Made by a program: the position numbers and the translations under genes
Notes under the pieces: model-generated
Told to the model about the DNA's origin: nothing
What the model saw: the letters and a program-made list of their open reading frames with translations, nothing else
Database searches by the model: none
Assembly: GCA_033807695.1 (NCBI GenBank)
Contig: CM066300.1
Span: 4,030,001-4,094,000, forward strand
From: Daedaleopsis sinensis
Lineage: Eukaryota > Basidiomycota > Agaricomycetes > Polyporales > Polyporaceae
Reading direction: 5' to 3'
DNA length: 64,000 bases
Part shown: in pieces, positions 10,842-22,616 of the stretch
Numbering within the stretch: position 1 is the stretch's first letter
Layout: every line of letters begins with the position of its first letter

Positions 10842-13800
10842 ATGGACGTTCGCCCAACTCTGCCGACTACCGTTACAAAGAGAAGTATGCTGCGACTGTT
10901 GGATCTCTTCGATAGCACGCTGACATCCTTATGCAGATGGGTATGCACGTCGGACCTCGTACCTTTGAGGCATTGTAATAACCACTATTGCAGCGATACG
11001 CAGCCGTTCAATGCTCTAAAGGTGAGCTATTCCTGTTTTCGTTCGTTGACCCTTGCTGATTATTTATCGCGCGGGGTTCTTGAATGTGCAGATTGTACAT
11101 ACCATGAAGATGGTGCGTCGTGCATGCCGATGGTCTCAGCAGTGCGATTTATGCGCCGTGCCGACCTGCTCTCCGTCTCCTCCGCAGTTGTCGTGGGGGT
11201 TAGACACGTCGGCCCTCAACCTCTCTGTGTAAGTGGGCTTTTGGAATAAAATCTGGATACGTCTACTTACGAACATCAGTATCTTGGACGATATACTAGC
11301 CGGGGTGGCTACGTGTGTATCTTCGCATCGTCTCCAGGTGCGCGACGACGCGTGATCATGGAGGTTGCTTGCTACAATACTGACGTGCGATGCAGGAGTT
11401 CGCCGCGACTATGATATCTGCACGAAGCGTCTATCATCCTGACTATGGTCGCCTTGCGGGCCGGATGCTAGTTGCGAACTTGCACAAAACCGTCACCAAG
11501 TCGTTTGTCTCCTGGGTGGAAACTTACGGTAGGGTGTTTCGCGTTCTGTCTGCATGGTTGCGAATTTGACTGCGGCTAGGAGGACCTCTTCGGTTAGACC
11601 CCGCCGTGGTCGACGCGGTGGAGACCCATGGCGTAGCTCTAGACCGGGCATTGGTCCACTGGCGAGATTTCGACTACGCCTAGTGAGTGCGTTCGCCTCT
11701 TTCCGGTTCGGGTGCTAACCGTTACTGTAGTATCAGTGTGAACACTCTGATGCACAGGTGCCTTTTGATGAACGAGGGAGCTGTGTGCGAGCGTCCTCAA
11801 TTCATGCATATGCGTGTCGCCATCGCTATCCATGGCAACGACTTGCCTCGGGTTCTGGAAACATACGACGCACTGTCCCGGCGCATCTACACCCATGCCA
11901 CCCCTGTGCTCTACAACGGTGGTACATCGAAGAGGAACTTCGCATCTTGCTTCCTGTACCAGCCCGACGCCACGTCACCGCAGTCGTTGTTACGCAGTGT
12001 CTCTGAGCTCCAGGCTCTGTGGTTGGCCGAAGGGGGTGTAGGCATGTCTCTGGGTGCGGTACCAGCCAATCGGTATGCCATCAGCCAACTCTCTGCACTG
12101 TTCGTCCTTACGATTCTTCTGACGGATCATTCCTGCAGTTCAGGGGCACAGGCTGCACCAGGCATCCTCCCGCTTCTGCGGATCTACGACGCGAATGCAT
12201 CGTTCGTCGCGAACAGTGGATTGCGCCGACCCTCAGCGGCCACAGTTTACCTTCCGGTCTGGCACGAGGAGGTGGCTACCTTCGTGCAATGCAGGACCAC
12301 CCGTGTCCCTCCTACCAACCGTGTGGCCCATTTGTTCCCTGCGCTGTGGGTACCAGATCTTTTGTGAGCACGATGCCTTCGCTCTTTCGGTATCCGTGCG
12401 ACTGATGAGCAAATGCAGTATGAAACGTCTCAGAGATGATGCGACGTGGACCTTATTCAACCCGGTCGACGTCCCCGAGTTGATGGGTCTTTTCGGGGAT
12501 GCTTTCGAGCAGAAGTACACCGAATACGAGAAGAACGAAGACATCTCGCGCACGAAGATACAAGCGAATGTGTTGTTCGCCGTGATTTGCCACGCGCAAC
12601 GAGAATCCGGAACACCTTTTATCCTTTACCAAGAACCAGTCAATCGTGAGTAGTAAAGGGATTAATTCTGACGTGTACCGTGCTCACATAGACCGCAGGG
12701 AAGAACAACCAGAGCCACCTCGGCCCGGTTTGTAGCTCAAATCTCTGCACCGAGATCGTACAGTATTCGTCCAACAAGGCACCGGCTGTCTGCACACTGG
12801 CTTCGCTGGCCCTCACGCGATTCGTGAGCGATGACGGCACGTTCGACTTCCCGGGCCTCCACTCTGCTACAAAACTCGTTGTCGCAAACCTCGACCGCCT
12901 GGTCGACCGTGCGCATTATCCCACGTCTGCGACGCGCGAGTCTGCCCTGCGCTCGCGCGCTTTGGGAGTTGGTGTACAAGGCTTCCACGACGCCGTCTAC
13001 ATGCTGGGCATGGCCTATGTCTCGCCGGAGGTTCGCGCCTTTAATCGCGAGGTCTTCGAGACACTCTATCACGCGTGTCTCGAGGCCAGTTGCGAGCTGG
13101 CGGAACAGAAAGGGCCGTACCCAGCTTGGGAGGGTTCGCCGGCGTCGAATGGTACCTTGCAGATCGACATGTGGCCCTCTGTGCCCACCAGCCTCTACGA
13201 CTTCAGGACGCTCAGGGAACGTATTCGGAGACATGGTCTACGAAACGCCATGCTGACGGCGCAAATGCCCACCGCGTCCACTGCGCACGTTTTGGGGAAC
13301 TCGGAAAGTACGGACCCAAGAATCAGGTCAGTCGCCTTACTGCGCGCGGTACCGTGTACTGACGAGATTTAGCAATGTGACCACGCATCGCATTGGCAGC
13401 GGCGAATATACGGAAATATGCCCTTGGCTCGTGCGGGAATTAGGACAACGTGGCTTGTGGACAGAGAGTATCCGCGCATCAATACTGCAACGACATGGTA
13501 ATGGCTATCCGATGATTGTGCTGTTGTGGGGCGGTATTCACCGTGCGTTCCGTATAGGTTCGATCGTTCATATCGAAGAATTACCGCGGACTGTCCGGGA
13601 TGTATACAAGACATCGTGGGAGATAGACCCCAAGATCATCATCGATATGGCCGTGGACCGTGCACCTTTCATCGACCAGAGCCAGAGCATGTCTCTGACC
13701 ATCGAATGGCCCGAGACGGACCGAATGGTACTGTCTTCTATTGGCGAATCGAAGTTCGAGGTAGCTAACTGCGTATTGTTTCAGCGCGAGTTACAGCTAC

Positions 13801-14675
13801 ATGCTTGGATGGGTGGTCTGAAAACGGGCATATATTACCTGCGTTGTCGTCCTCCCACGTTCCCGCTCCACTTCGGCGTACCCCGGAAACTGCCCATGTT
13901 CTCGTACGCGTCTGATGGCGATACGGAGGACTCCGACTCCGAAGGGCCACCGCCTCTCGAGCCCGCAGACACCGAGATTGCCCTTAGCCCCGACAAGGAA
14001 CCGGACACGCCCTGCGCATCGCGAGACAATTCGATGCCTCCACTCGTCGACGTTGAGGAAGATAGCGACGGCAAGTCGCAGTCTGCTTGCCCGGACCGTG
14101 AAATAGGCGACATGTGGGGATCGCGCCAGCCGAAGTCGTACGAGCCGCGCATATACCAAGACGCACGATGTTCGGAGCCTGGGGAATATCTCGCTGTCGA
14201 CGCCTTAGACGGCTGTAACACCCACCCCGCGATGGAGACAAGGGACGGGTCGATCGCATCGCATTACACACACAGTGCACTCGCTGCGGGAGCTGTGCGA
14301 CTCCCCACTTCCGAAGAACGCTCTACTCTCGCGGTGAACAACGAACGAACATCGACCTGTGACGAAGTTACTATCGGGGAAAAGCCTGGCCAGGACGACG
14401 GTAGGATGAGCCCCGGCGACGGTCAATCCAGCGCTCTCGAACGTGACGCTCACGCGCTCGAAGGCTACCGCGTTTATCTCTCGAACGGCGGCCCCGCTAG
14501 TGTCACAGGCGGTCGTTGGACGCTATCGCGCGAAGGAACGACAATGGTTTCCGCGACGACTTCTTTGAACGGTGTGGACTGCGCACTGGCAAGTGTCGGT
14601 CGTCCCGAGATCATGCCTGGCTCCTTCTTTTGGAGGCGCCCGTGTAGCCCAGCCTGCGATGGCTGCGATGGATGA
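10842..14675 (+). CDS. Ribonucleoside-diphosphate reductase large subunit (class Ia), divergent, 12 exons
   Basis: Joining exons 10842-10940, 11188-11228, 11280-11337, 11396-11528, 11580-11682, 11731-12072, 12139-12363, 12419-12645, 12699-13326, 13373-13497, 13558-13727 and 13785-14675 gives 3,042 nt, or 1,013 residues with no stop. All introns are GT-AG; intron 1 is 247 bp, the others 45-66 bp. Homology to R1 runs from the ATP-cone (KR-8-FD spacing, HPDY, NLHK) to the C-terminus. Catalytic residues are all kept: Cys218 (FASCFL), Asn424-Cys426-Glu428 (SNLCTEI), Cys441 (AVCTLAS), PTASTA, Tyr734-Tyr735 and the terminal CDGC at 1008-1011. R1 reduces NDPs to dNDPs with a small subunit that is not in this window. 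Unusual points are a shortened loop 1, altered specificity residues and a linker of about 250 residues before the CxxC. The start is chosen because exon 1 then aligns with the ATP-cone. It may be a specialised paralog; expression is unknown. Confidence 0.88.
13890..14675 (+). other. Extended acidic linker and redox tail of the RNR large subunit
   Basis: After the last conserved R1 block (LHFGV, about residue 752) the same exon codes for about 255 residues rich in Asp, Glu, Ser and Pro, with runs such as DSDSEGPPPLEP, before a final PCSPACDGCDG. The CxxC at the extreme C-terminus is where class Ia enzymes keep the swivelling cysteine pair that re-reduces the active site. From memory, the yeast subunit has about 130 residues in this interval, so this linker is roughly twice as long. 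It is probably disordered. Confidence 0.7.
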
Positions 14676-16628
14676 GTTTCTACGTCTGCATTTCAACAGG
14701 GCCGTCATTGTCGCCGTGTTTTCCGAATTCTCACCTCCCTTTCTCGCTCCAGATCGCTTTCTCCCCTACGCTTGGGCTTACTGCAGACGAGGCTAGAACG
14801 TTACGGTCGGCGAGTAGGACTCTGATTTTGCACCTTGAACGTGACTCAGTACGGCCGGTATTTGTCAGAACCAGTTTATGTACTAGATATATGTCAGCCC
14901 GCGGAATGCCGAATGCCAACTGCTTCAACTAGTACAACCTTCGGATGTGGAACGACTCGGAGGAGGACGACATTGAACGTGTGTGTTGCCTTCCTCGGAC
15001 CTCTTATCATTGTGCGCCCGCGCCCTCGCATGAACCGCAGTAGTACTGGGTTCTGTACTTGTTGCACCTCGTTGTAGGGAAAGTGGACTTAGGGGGGACT
15101 TACCCAGGCTTATCCAGCGGCGCGTCGGGACTATTTGCTGGATGAGCGCCACGAGGCGTGGCGGGCGCCGCGCCCCTCCGTAACTTGAACCTTTCCGCAA
15201 ACCTCCTCTCCTCCTCCTCCTCTCGCTTCGCCCCTCCTCGCCGTAATGGGCCCCTGTCTCACCGAACCGCATCTCTGGCCTGCTCCGCTTAGGGGGATCT
15301 CCGCCCCCGACACACGGAGACCTCGGGCACTGCCATGGGCGAAGAGTGTACGTACGTATCCATCCTTCACTCAACGCCACGTAGCGGTTTACTGCTCGTC
15401 GATCTTGTCGAAAATTGTAACATGAGAATACACCGACGTTGACGTTTGAGCAGAGTCTGCAATCTTACTTTCTGTATGTTTGAGTTGGCACGGTGGAACC
15501 CCCGAGCAACGCGGGCGAGCTGCGGCTGCCAGTAATCGAGTGAGTCTATTTATTGTGATGCAACGCCACGTCCGTATTCTTCCGTCACACGCCGAGCAGA
15601 GCTACTGTACTAGGTGCCCCGCGGTCTCTTCGCTTACATTTCGTGACGCGATTCCGCAGGGAGTGCCTCGGTCTTTTCGACTCGGACTGGACTTCCTTGC
15701 AATGGGATAGGTCGCAGCCCGGCTTCCTCGTGTTGGGTATAGACGGGAACATGGCATTCCGATGATAGTCACGGCCCCAGATCCGCAACGGTCCACCGCC
15801 AGCCATGTGTCTGCGCTCAATTAGGGACGCGATGGAGCGCTCGCTACCCACTCTAGACCGGGGATCGACACGGCAGGCAGGCCCCCCTTTTCTGCGAAAC
15901 AAAAGTCGCTTCTCGTAATCACTTTCCTCTCGAAAGCGGGCGTGGCTTTTGGCCATTGTAGTCATGTGTAAGAGAAAATTTCACTGCAACTAGCACCTTT
16001 TTACTGACTTTTCTTGGCAGAATTGTCGGGATTGCCTGCCGTGCGATGCGCGCGTGTGAGGCTTTGCGTTCGATTGGCTGCAGCTCCACCGACGATAACA
16101 GCTCCCATCGATCCGATTCCATCGTACTGCGCTCGTGATGAAGCCTCTGATTTGTCTCTGATGCTGATCTGATATCTTACGCAATGCCGGACGGTCTTGA
16201 ATGTGCGACGCAACTATCTTCGCCTAATTCGCGGTAGTAATCCCGAGACAGAGACAGCTCCACATACTCTTTACAACCCCACCCCCCCTCGCTGTCCCCA
16301 TCAAACTCGGTGAATGATCTATTACAACTCCTCCCGTACGTCAAGTCCGCGGCAGCCTTCCTGGTTGCGCCCCACCACGCTAACAGTTCACCAACATTCG
16401 GACCATGCCCGTTCTGTCGACACGCTCACACGGGTGCCGCGGTGGCGTTCATCTTGCTCGCGCTCGTCTATTGTTGATTGATTAATCCAGGTTTGCCGCA
16501 CGAGAAGACCCGACGGTGACATATTCGAGATTACGGTCCCGGGTTCTGGCCCCCGTTAATGCCATCAGCATTTAATGTCTCGACCCACTGCACTGCGAAG
16601 CGTACGTACCCTTTGCTCCTCTATAAAG
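14676..16628. other. Intergenic stretch, nothing recognised
   Basis: This is about 1.95 kb between the RNR gene and a minus-strand hypothetical. It contains short frames on both strands, including a pyrimidine-rich patch near 15,190-15,240 (CTCCTCCTCC type), but no chainable exons, repeats or RNA gene that I can support. Confidence 0.4.
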
Positions 16629-17324
16629 TTAGCGTCCTCTTCTGGGTCGGTATGAGTGATATCTCCGTACCCCCCGTCGTCCTTGACCCCTCCTCCCTCT
16701 TTTACTACTTTCCGGCACGGGTTCCGGAAATGGCTCGTCTGCGTCCGATATCTCCACCACCTCCTGCCCAATCCTTGCGTCCGCCACTTCGTGAACAGAC
16801 ACTTCGCATTCCGGACCTCCGCATAGCTCGGTGTAGTGTAGTTCAGGGGACAGGTTCGTCAACAAACGCAACTGCTCCTCTCCTGCTAACAGCGAGTCTT
16901 CATCAGCGTCGTCTGGAAGCTCGATGACGGATGGATGGAATGGAACATCGAGTTCAATGAGGTCGACTTGGTTTCTTCGACATTCATTCACAATCGTGAT
17001 GATTGATCGCCCGCGACCTCCAGGCATGACGTGTGTGATGCATCCTTGGATGTGTGGATCATATACCGTCTGTTTTTGAAGGCGTTCATGAGGTGCGTGA
17101 TATGCTTCAGGAGACACCGCTAGCATCTTCATCTGCTTGCCTTCGCAGAGTGGTGAATTTGGAATGCCGGCAAGTCGGTATACATGCGTCTGGTGTGTCG
17201 AATTTTTACGGCGGGACCATAGACCGTACGATGCCCATATTGCATGGACACATGTGGGTGGAGATGCAGGGGTGGATAGGGAAGGGGGATGATTTTGTGT
17301 GGCAGTTTGCGGCGACATCTGCAA
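16629..17324 (-). CDS. Hypothetical protein
   Basis: An uninterrupted minus-strand frame of 231 residues starts at ATG 17324. The part from about residue 65 is protein-like and acidic: MLAVSPEAYHAPHERLQ, RSIITIVNECRRNQVDLIEL and VIELPDDADEDSLLAGEE, followed by a basic, Arg/Gly-rich tail (SSKRGRRGQGRRGVRR) that could contact nucleic acid. The first 60 residues are less convincing and may include an intron, so the true start could be the Met near residue 65. No domain is recognised. It borders the AT-richer tract to its right and could derive from a mobile element. Confidence 0.4.
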   Translation of the reverse strand: MQMSPQTATQNHPPSLSTPASPPTCVHAIWASYGLWSRRKNSTHQTHVYRLAGIPNSPLCEGKQMKMLAVSPEAYHAPHERLQKQTVYDPHIQGCITHVMPGGRGRSIITIVNECRRNQVDLIELDVPFHPSVIELPDDADEDSLLAGEEQLRLLTNLSPELHYTELCGGPECEVSVHEVADARIGQEVVEISDADEPFPEPVPESSKRGRRGQGRRGVRRYHSYRPRRGR

Positions 17325-20029
17325 GGTTAAAGTGCAGTTAGCACATAAATTTTAGTCATAGTAACATCAGTATAAAAGGGTGTTAATGCGGGGCGTAACA
17401 TGCTTCCGACTTAAACTACAGTTCGTCTACGATAGTGAATATTCCTAGCAAACAAGAACAAGCATTTGACCAACCTGGGCTGGTAAGAGAGGGATCTGTA
17501 GTGTTCATCCTGCTAGATCGGCGACCCTATATATACTCTTGAGCGACACGCTGACGTGTGAAGAACTCTAGCACAGCATCGTGCGAATCTTATAACTGCT
17601 TAACATGACGATACGTACCATTAGTCGCCAATAGTGAGCTTTCCGGTGACTACATCAGTTTACTAAAGCTATTGGAGCCTCGAACAGATCGACGAAGCTC
17701 GACTTCACCTTGGAGTCTTTCAAATGGTGTATTGCCTTGCACGATGGAGTAAGTCATCTTAGGAATGCTATAATTCACTCCCCTTACTTGTGATAATTAT
17801 TCTCTGTTTAGTACAACCATGTGTATCTCGATTTTAGATTTACTAATGCTCGTTGGAAATGAGGATATGTAGGTACACATCATGTAGAGTACAGAGCATA
17901 TACATTATTCATCTACATAAATCCAAAGTACAGGCAGATGAAATACAAATCGAGCTGCCGAGAGCAAGAAGCCTTCTGCCATCAAGCACCAAAGTTGTTC
18001 GAGCGTGTCAAGAACACGTATTACAGGTATGTGAATTTACGGAAGTATACTAGAACCTGGTGTCAACCTGTAATCTGACTTGTGGGTTTGACCTATCACA
18101 GACCTGCATTATGACCTCATTTGTATCAAATATTAATTTGCAGTATTCGTATCTTCTTATTTATATCTGTTGTAGTTAATTACCCTTTCCCTGCTTTACC
18201 CTACTCTCTACACACACATGCTTTCCCAGTGGTATTTTACGCCTCTACAGCATGATTCTTATCAATCTGCATTGGAGTTATGTAGAGAATAAACTTATAA
18301 TGATGGGAGGACAAAGTGTCCTATGGCTTCCCATATCTAGCAGAGGGCCGAGCAACAGTTAAAATATTAAGGACTGGTAAGAGAAGTAAAACAGGTTTGA
18401 ACAGGCTCGTGAGTGTCGATAGAGCACCGAGAAGTGATCTGTGGCATCTAGTTCCCAAGCCACTGTTTACTGCCAGGCATGTTCACATCTGGCCAGACAA
18501 GAGCACGGGGATGAGATATACGCGATGACGCAGCAGGTGACAAAGGCCAGGGGAAATACAATGTATGGGCCAACTAGTGATACACGTGGCTGTTGTTAAT
18601 ATTGCTAAAATTTGTACCAAAAAGGTGACAACCAATGTTGTATTCTAAGGCACCATTGTGCAGACTAACCATTGCTGCCTCAGCAGGTGAGTAACACTGC
18701 GTGGTACAATCCACTGTCGAACCACTAACTACTATGCTACTACTTGAGATCTCGCCACTTTGGTACTGAACGACATTGATGTCTGGTCGGTGGGGAACCA
18801 CTACACCCCATTAGTGTCTAGTAGCGTCTCACTGACACCAAGAGTGGTTGTGCTCATGCACTACAACCTAAGTTGGCACTCTTGCGTTACTGGTGGTTCA
18901 TGTTGCCCCTATAGTCACCAGCATCGGGAAACCAAGATATCTCTTTGGTCTCTTTAAGGTACCTGAAAGAGCTGATTGAGCGATGGATTTACACGCTCTG
19001 TAGCGACCGGAGGTTCTCAAGATGATACCGCAAAGAGAACAGTGTCTCCTCAAATAGACAACAATCCCTTTGTGCTCACAAGAGGAGCCATGTTCTCACA
19101 AATGAGAGATCATATTATTGGGTAGTAATAGCATAATTCAAGGAACAAGAGTTATAATGTTGTAGACTCAGAATACAACTATAACTTGAAGTACATGATG
19201 TCGACTCTTTAAACGATCAGGCTAAGTATACTACTACAGCTCAGGTTCTGAAGACTGATCCTGGAACCCATCAAGACGACACCATCTGTGCGCATGAAGG
19301 TAATCTTCTCAGTGACCTTGTGCTACTTGGGCTCTTGCATACACACTGACAAACCACTACTGGCAGGTGAATTAGACCGACTCAAAGTTGTACCGAGCAT
19401 ACTAGAGATGAACACAACATACTGCAGTGAGCACAAGAGCAATGGTGGGATTGGAAATGCACACTAGCGTGTCCGATGAGCTGGAGCGCCCAGTAGGCTT
19501 TGGCTAGTAAGCAGGCCAACTAGATATGCAGCCCGTGTGTGGGGAGTCTACCGCCTTCGGACTCCTTAGTAGGAGATGTGATCTCCTCAAGGAGACACTG
19601 TCTCTTTTAGCGTGAGAAATGAGTCCACCTCCTCCTCTAAGGCCTTGTCGGATCCATCAGAGTTTTGCCTCCGATGAGAGAAACATCGGTTTCGTAATGC
19701 ATGTGTGTCATCAGAACATCTATGAAAGCTGCTTTTCGTTGTAGACCACCACTGTCCCATGCCTTGAGGCACCCCCTTGGAGATATTTGCACGTAGGGCA
19801 CCCAACAGCAAACTGTAGATACAAATCTAGCAGACTGCAGCCTATGTGAATTGATCGAAATATGATACTGAATAGGTTTATATGTCACCTGTCATAGCTA
19901 CATGCTAGCATTCAGAGTCAAAGTGGTTCAAACATATCGGAAGAATGCTAGTGTTGGAGGCATTGAAATCTTTGCAGATATATAAGATGTACTGGTCGAC
20001 TTGTGATCTGATTCGTTTAGGGGTGAGCA

Positions 20030-20710
20030 ACAGATCATTTACAGGTCATTTGAATTTGTACCTACAGGTCAATTAACCCCTTGTAGCACCTTGATGCAGA
20101 TTTGTATGCATTATGATCCGGTTTGATCCAGCCCTGCAAGGATTTGAACGTACAGGTCAGGATCACAGGTTAACTTGTAGATCATATATAGCTCCAGGAT
20201 TTAGTATGTGCTAGATATCATTCCCTGAAGATTCTGAACAGTATTGGTAATCAATGTTAGATTGTGAACTCAGATCTGACTTGTGACCCGCTATCCTCTG
20301 CATGCCCTCAGCTGCAGGCTGTCACCCCAGAGGTGGCGGCCACACTGTAGGCTATGTAGTAAGTCTGGTGTTTGAGTTGTAGTAGAAGGTGCACTCATGT
20401 AACTGCCTACAATGGGGGCTGGCCCACATGGGCAATAAATGGAGCATATATATATACATACATATATACATACATACATACATACATGTGACCCACATGA
20501 TGTCTCTGAAGTCTGATCTGGATCTGTACAGGTCACTAACCTGTGTTACCTGTAACATGTGTGATCTGTCATGATACCCGCAGATCAAATCACAGGTCAG
20601 ATCCAACATCACCTGCATATGATCTGACCTGTTGCTTAGTGTTACATTTATTTGTTTATTTGGACCATTTGAGATGCAGATTGGACTGGGTCCTGATCCA
20701 TAGAGGTCTA
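20030..20710. repeat. Cluster of ACAGGTCA / TGACCTGT-like words in both orientations
   Basis: Within about 680 bp the word ACAGGTCA or close variants recurs (for example near 20040, 20072, 20153, 20530, 20595), with reverse-complement forms (GATCTGACCTGT near 20620; ACCTGTGTTACCTGTAAC near 20540) and related GATCTG/CAGATC words. Spacing is irregular, so it is not a simple satellite. It may be the remnant of a repeat family or a cluster of binding sites. Confidence 0.5.
20445..20488. repeat. AT/ATAC microsatellite
   Basis: A run of about 44 bp of alternating AT and CATA units (ATATATATACATACATATATACATAC...). It lies inside the cluster of ACAGGTCA-type words. Confidence 0.85.
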
Positions 20711-22616
20711 GATCAAAGTGTTGGCAGTTGTCTAATCCACAGGTGCAAATATGTTGTTGGGTACCCTGCAGACCCAGCTCTGTATCTTCGTGCCTTGACT
20801 CGGAGGCAGTGAATAGTGGTAGTCGGCAGGCCAGTACGGCAATGACCAGTGGGACTCCCTCTAGCAACCTGCAGGATGACTCCCAATGCAGTTCTGACAA
20901 CCAATGGCACACGGACAAGCATGGTACAGTGTGATGCGCTAGTACAGCTGCTGATGCGGTGTGCCGGGGCTGGTAGGTGCCAACTATAGTTTGGTGGCAG
21001 GACATGGAGGTCTTGAATTGTAGCACATTTGTTTTTCCCCTCAGAGTCCAGAGCACAGATTTCAGTATTGTCAGAAACACCGACAATTATCATCGACAGG
21101 CTTTCTATACTGCGTGTTCTCTAATGGGTGTCATCCGTCCTACTGTCGCATATATCTTGTCGCTCCTTACACGACTGCTGACTCACAAACCTGCCAGGCA
21201 CCATACCTCCAGTCACCCTGACTATTTCCCAGGGCCATCTTCCGGTGCCCCGCCAACTATCAGCAGCTATCCCTGCACACTCCTTTATCTACTGCACATA
21301 GCAAGTGTCTAGTAAGACCGTAGGAGTATACTCCACACATCCGTCTGCGGACAGCCAACCTACTAGTATTTGTGCGGCTGTCTGTAGACTACCCTCCCTA
21401 CGTTGTCTGGCTCTTCAAGTTCCATCTCTCAGCTATTCAAAGTTCATCGGTAAATTACTGTAAGCTCGTACACATATTACTGCTAATATGGTGCCAAATT
21501 CCAGGCCTCAGTAGACTGGGCTGCACTATACGGACAGCTGTAATATATGCTCTATGCCCCGAGCGTGCGGCGAAAACACCGTCCAACTGGCTCTCAGATG
21601 CGCTCGCCGAGTGGCAATTACCATCCCACCTGACACCACCTTCGCGGGTCCCTTGCCACGCGACCAATGGTGGGCCACAGAGTCCTCAGCCACCCAATAG
21701 CTGCCTCCTACCTCCTCCCACCCCTCATCCTGATTCTGCATATCTTGCCCGCCGGGATATTTTACATTGTACATGTACCGACCCCGCTGTGTCGCGCGCA
21801 CACCCCACTAAATAGGGGCCGGCAAGACGGATGGTAGCCGCTAGTAGGTAGCAGCTTAGGAGCGGGGCTGGAGTGATCCGAGAGATCAGTGCCGCCAGAT
21901 GAGGTTGCGCGGTCTTTCCCGCTGGTCTCGTTCTTTACACCTCCTTCCTCCAATCCTGTGCGTCCTACAGCACAGCATGGCCATCTACACACAGACTGCC
22001 CTATTAGACCGGCCGTGTGTAGATGGACGTGTGGTCAGCTCGGTAAGAACCCCCAGAGCTGGCCCGTCTGGCAAGTTTCAACACTGGCGATGAACGCAGA
22101 TACATGAAGATCAGAACATGTTTTACCGCATATAATACTAGATAGAGTCTGCCCTGGCATTGTGAACAAGGCTTATTGACACATCACCAAAGCAACCACT
22201 AGTGAGGGGACACCGGCGATCTACTACAAAAACCCAGCGGACACAACACTGGGCAAACGTGAACACCCCGAACACCGGTGTTAGGTAGAATTAAAGTTCC
22301 CGAGCAGCCGCAAGGAACAACCGGGGCTAGGGACGCACATCCGAAAAGGCTGGATGAAGAACTTGAAGATAGTAGAGAGCAGAACTTGAAGGGAGGAAGG
22401 AGACTCTATGACGAGCAGAGGGTACAGGATGACAAACACTGAAAGGAGATTACACGGTCACCTACAACACACTCGACGAGCGAACTGCCATGAACATCAT
22501 GCTACTGCTATGCTCCGATCTGAGTAGATATGATATGGGACGGTGGGAGATCTGCTCAGGAGGCTGTACACGTCCCGGGCCCTTGAACGCGCATTGAACT
22601 ATATACTACCGTTGGG

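Larger units (their letters stand above)
17342..22616. other. AT-richer gene-poor tract
   Basis: About 5.3 kb is visibly richer in A/T than the flanks and has only short, scattered frames. It contains the repeated ACAGGTCA-type words and an ATAC microsatellite described separately. The texture suggests old, decayed repeats, but I could not identify a transposon domain or terminal repeats. Confidence 0.5.

Noticed and set aside
19587..19888. Minus-strand frames considered as a copia-type polyprotein remnant
   Set aside because: No RT, integrase or protease motif could be found in any frame.
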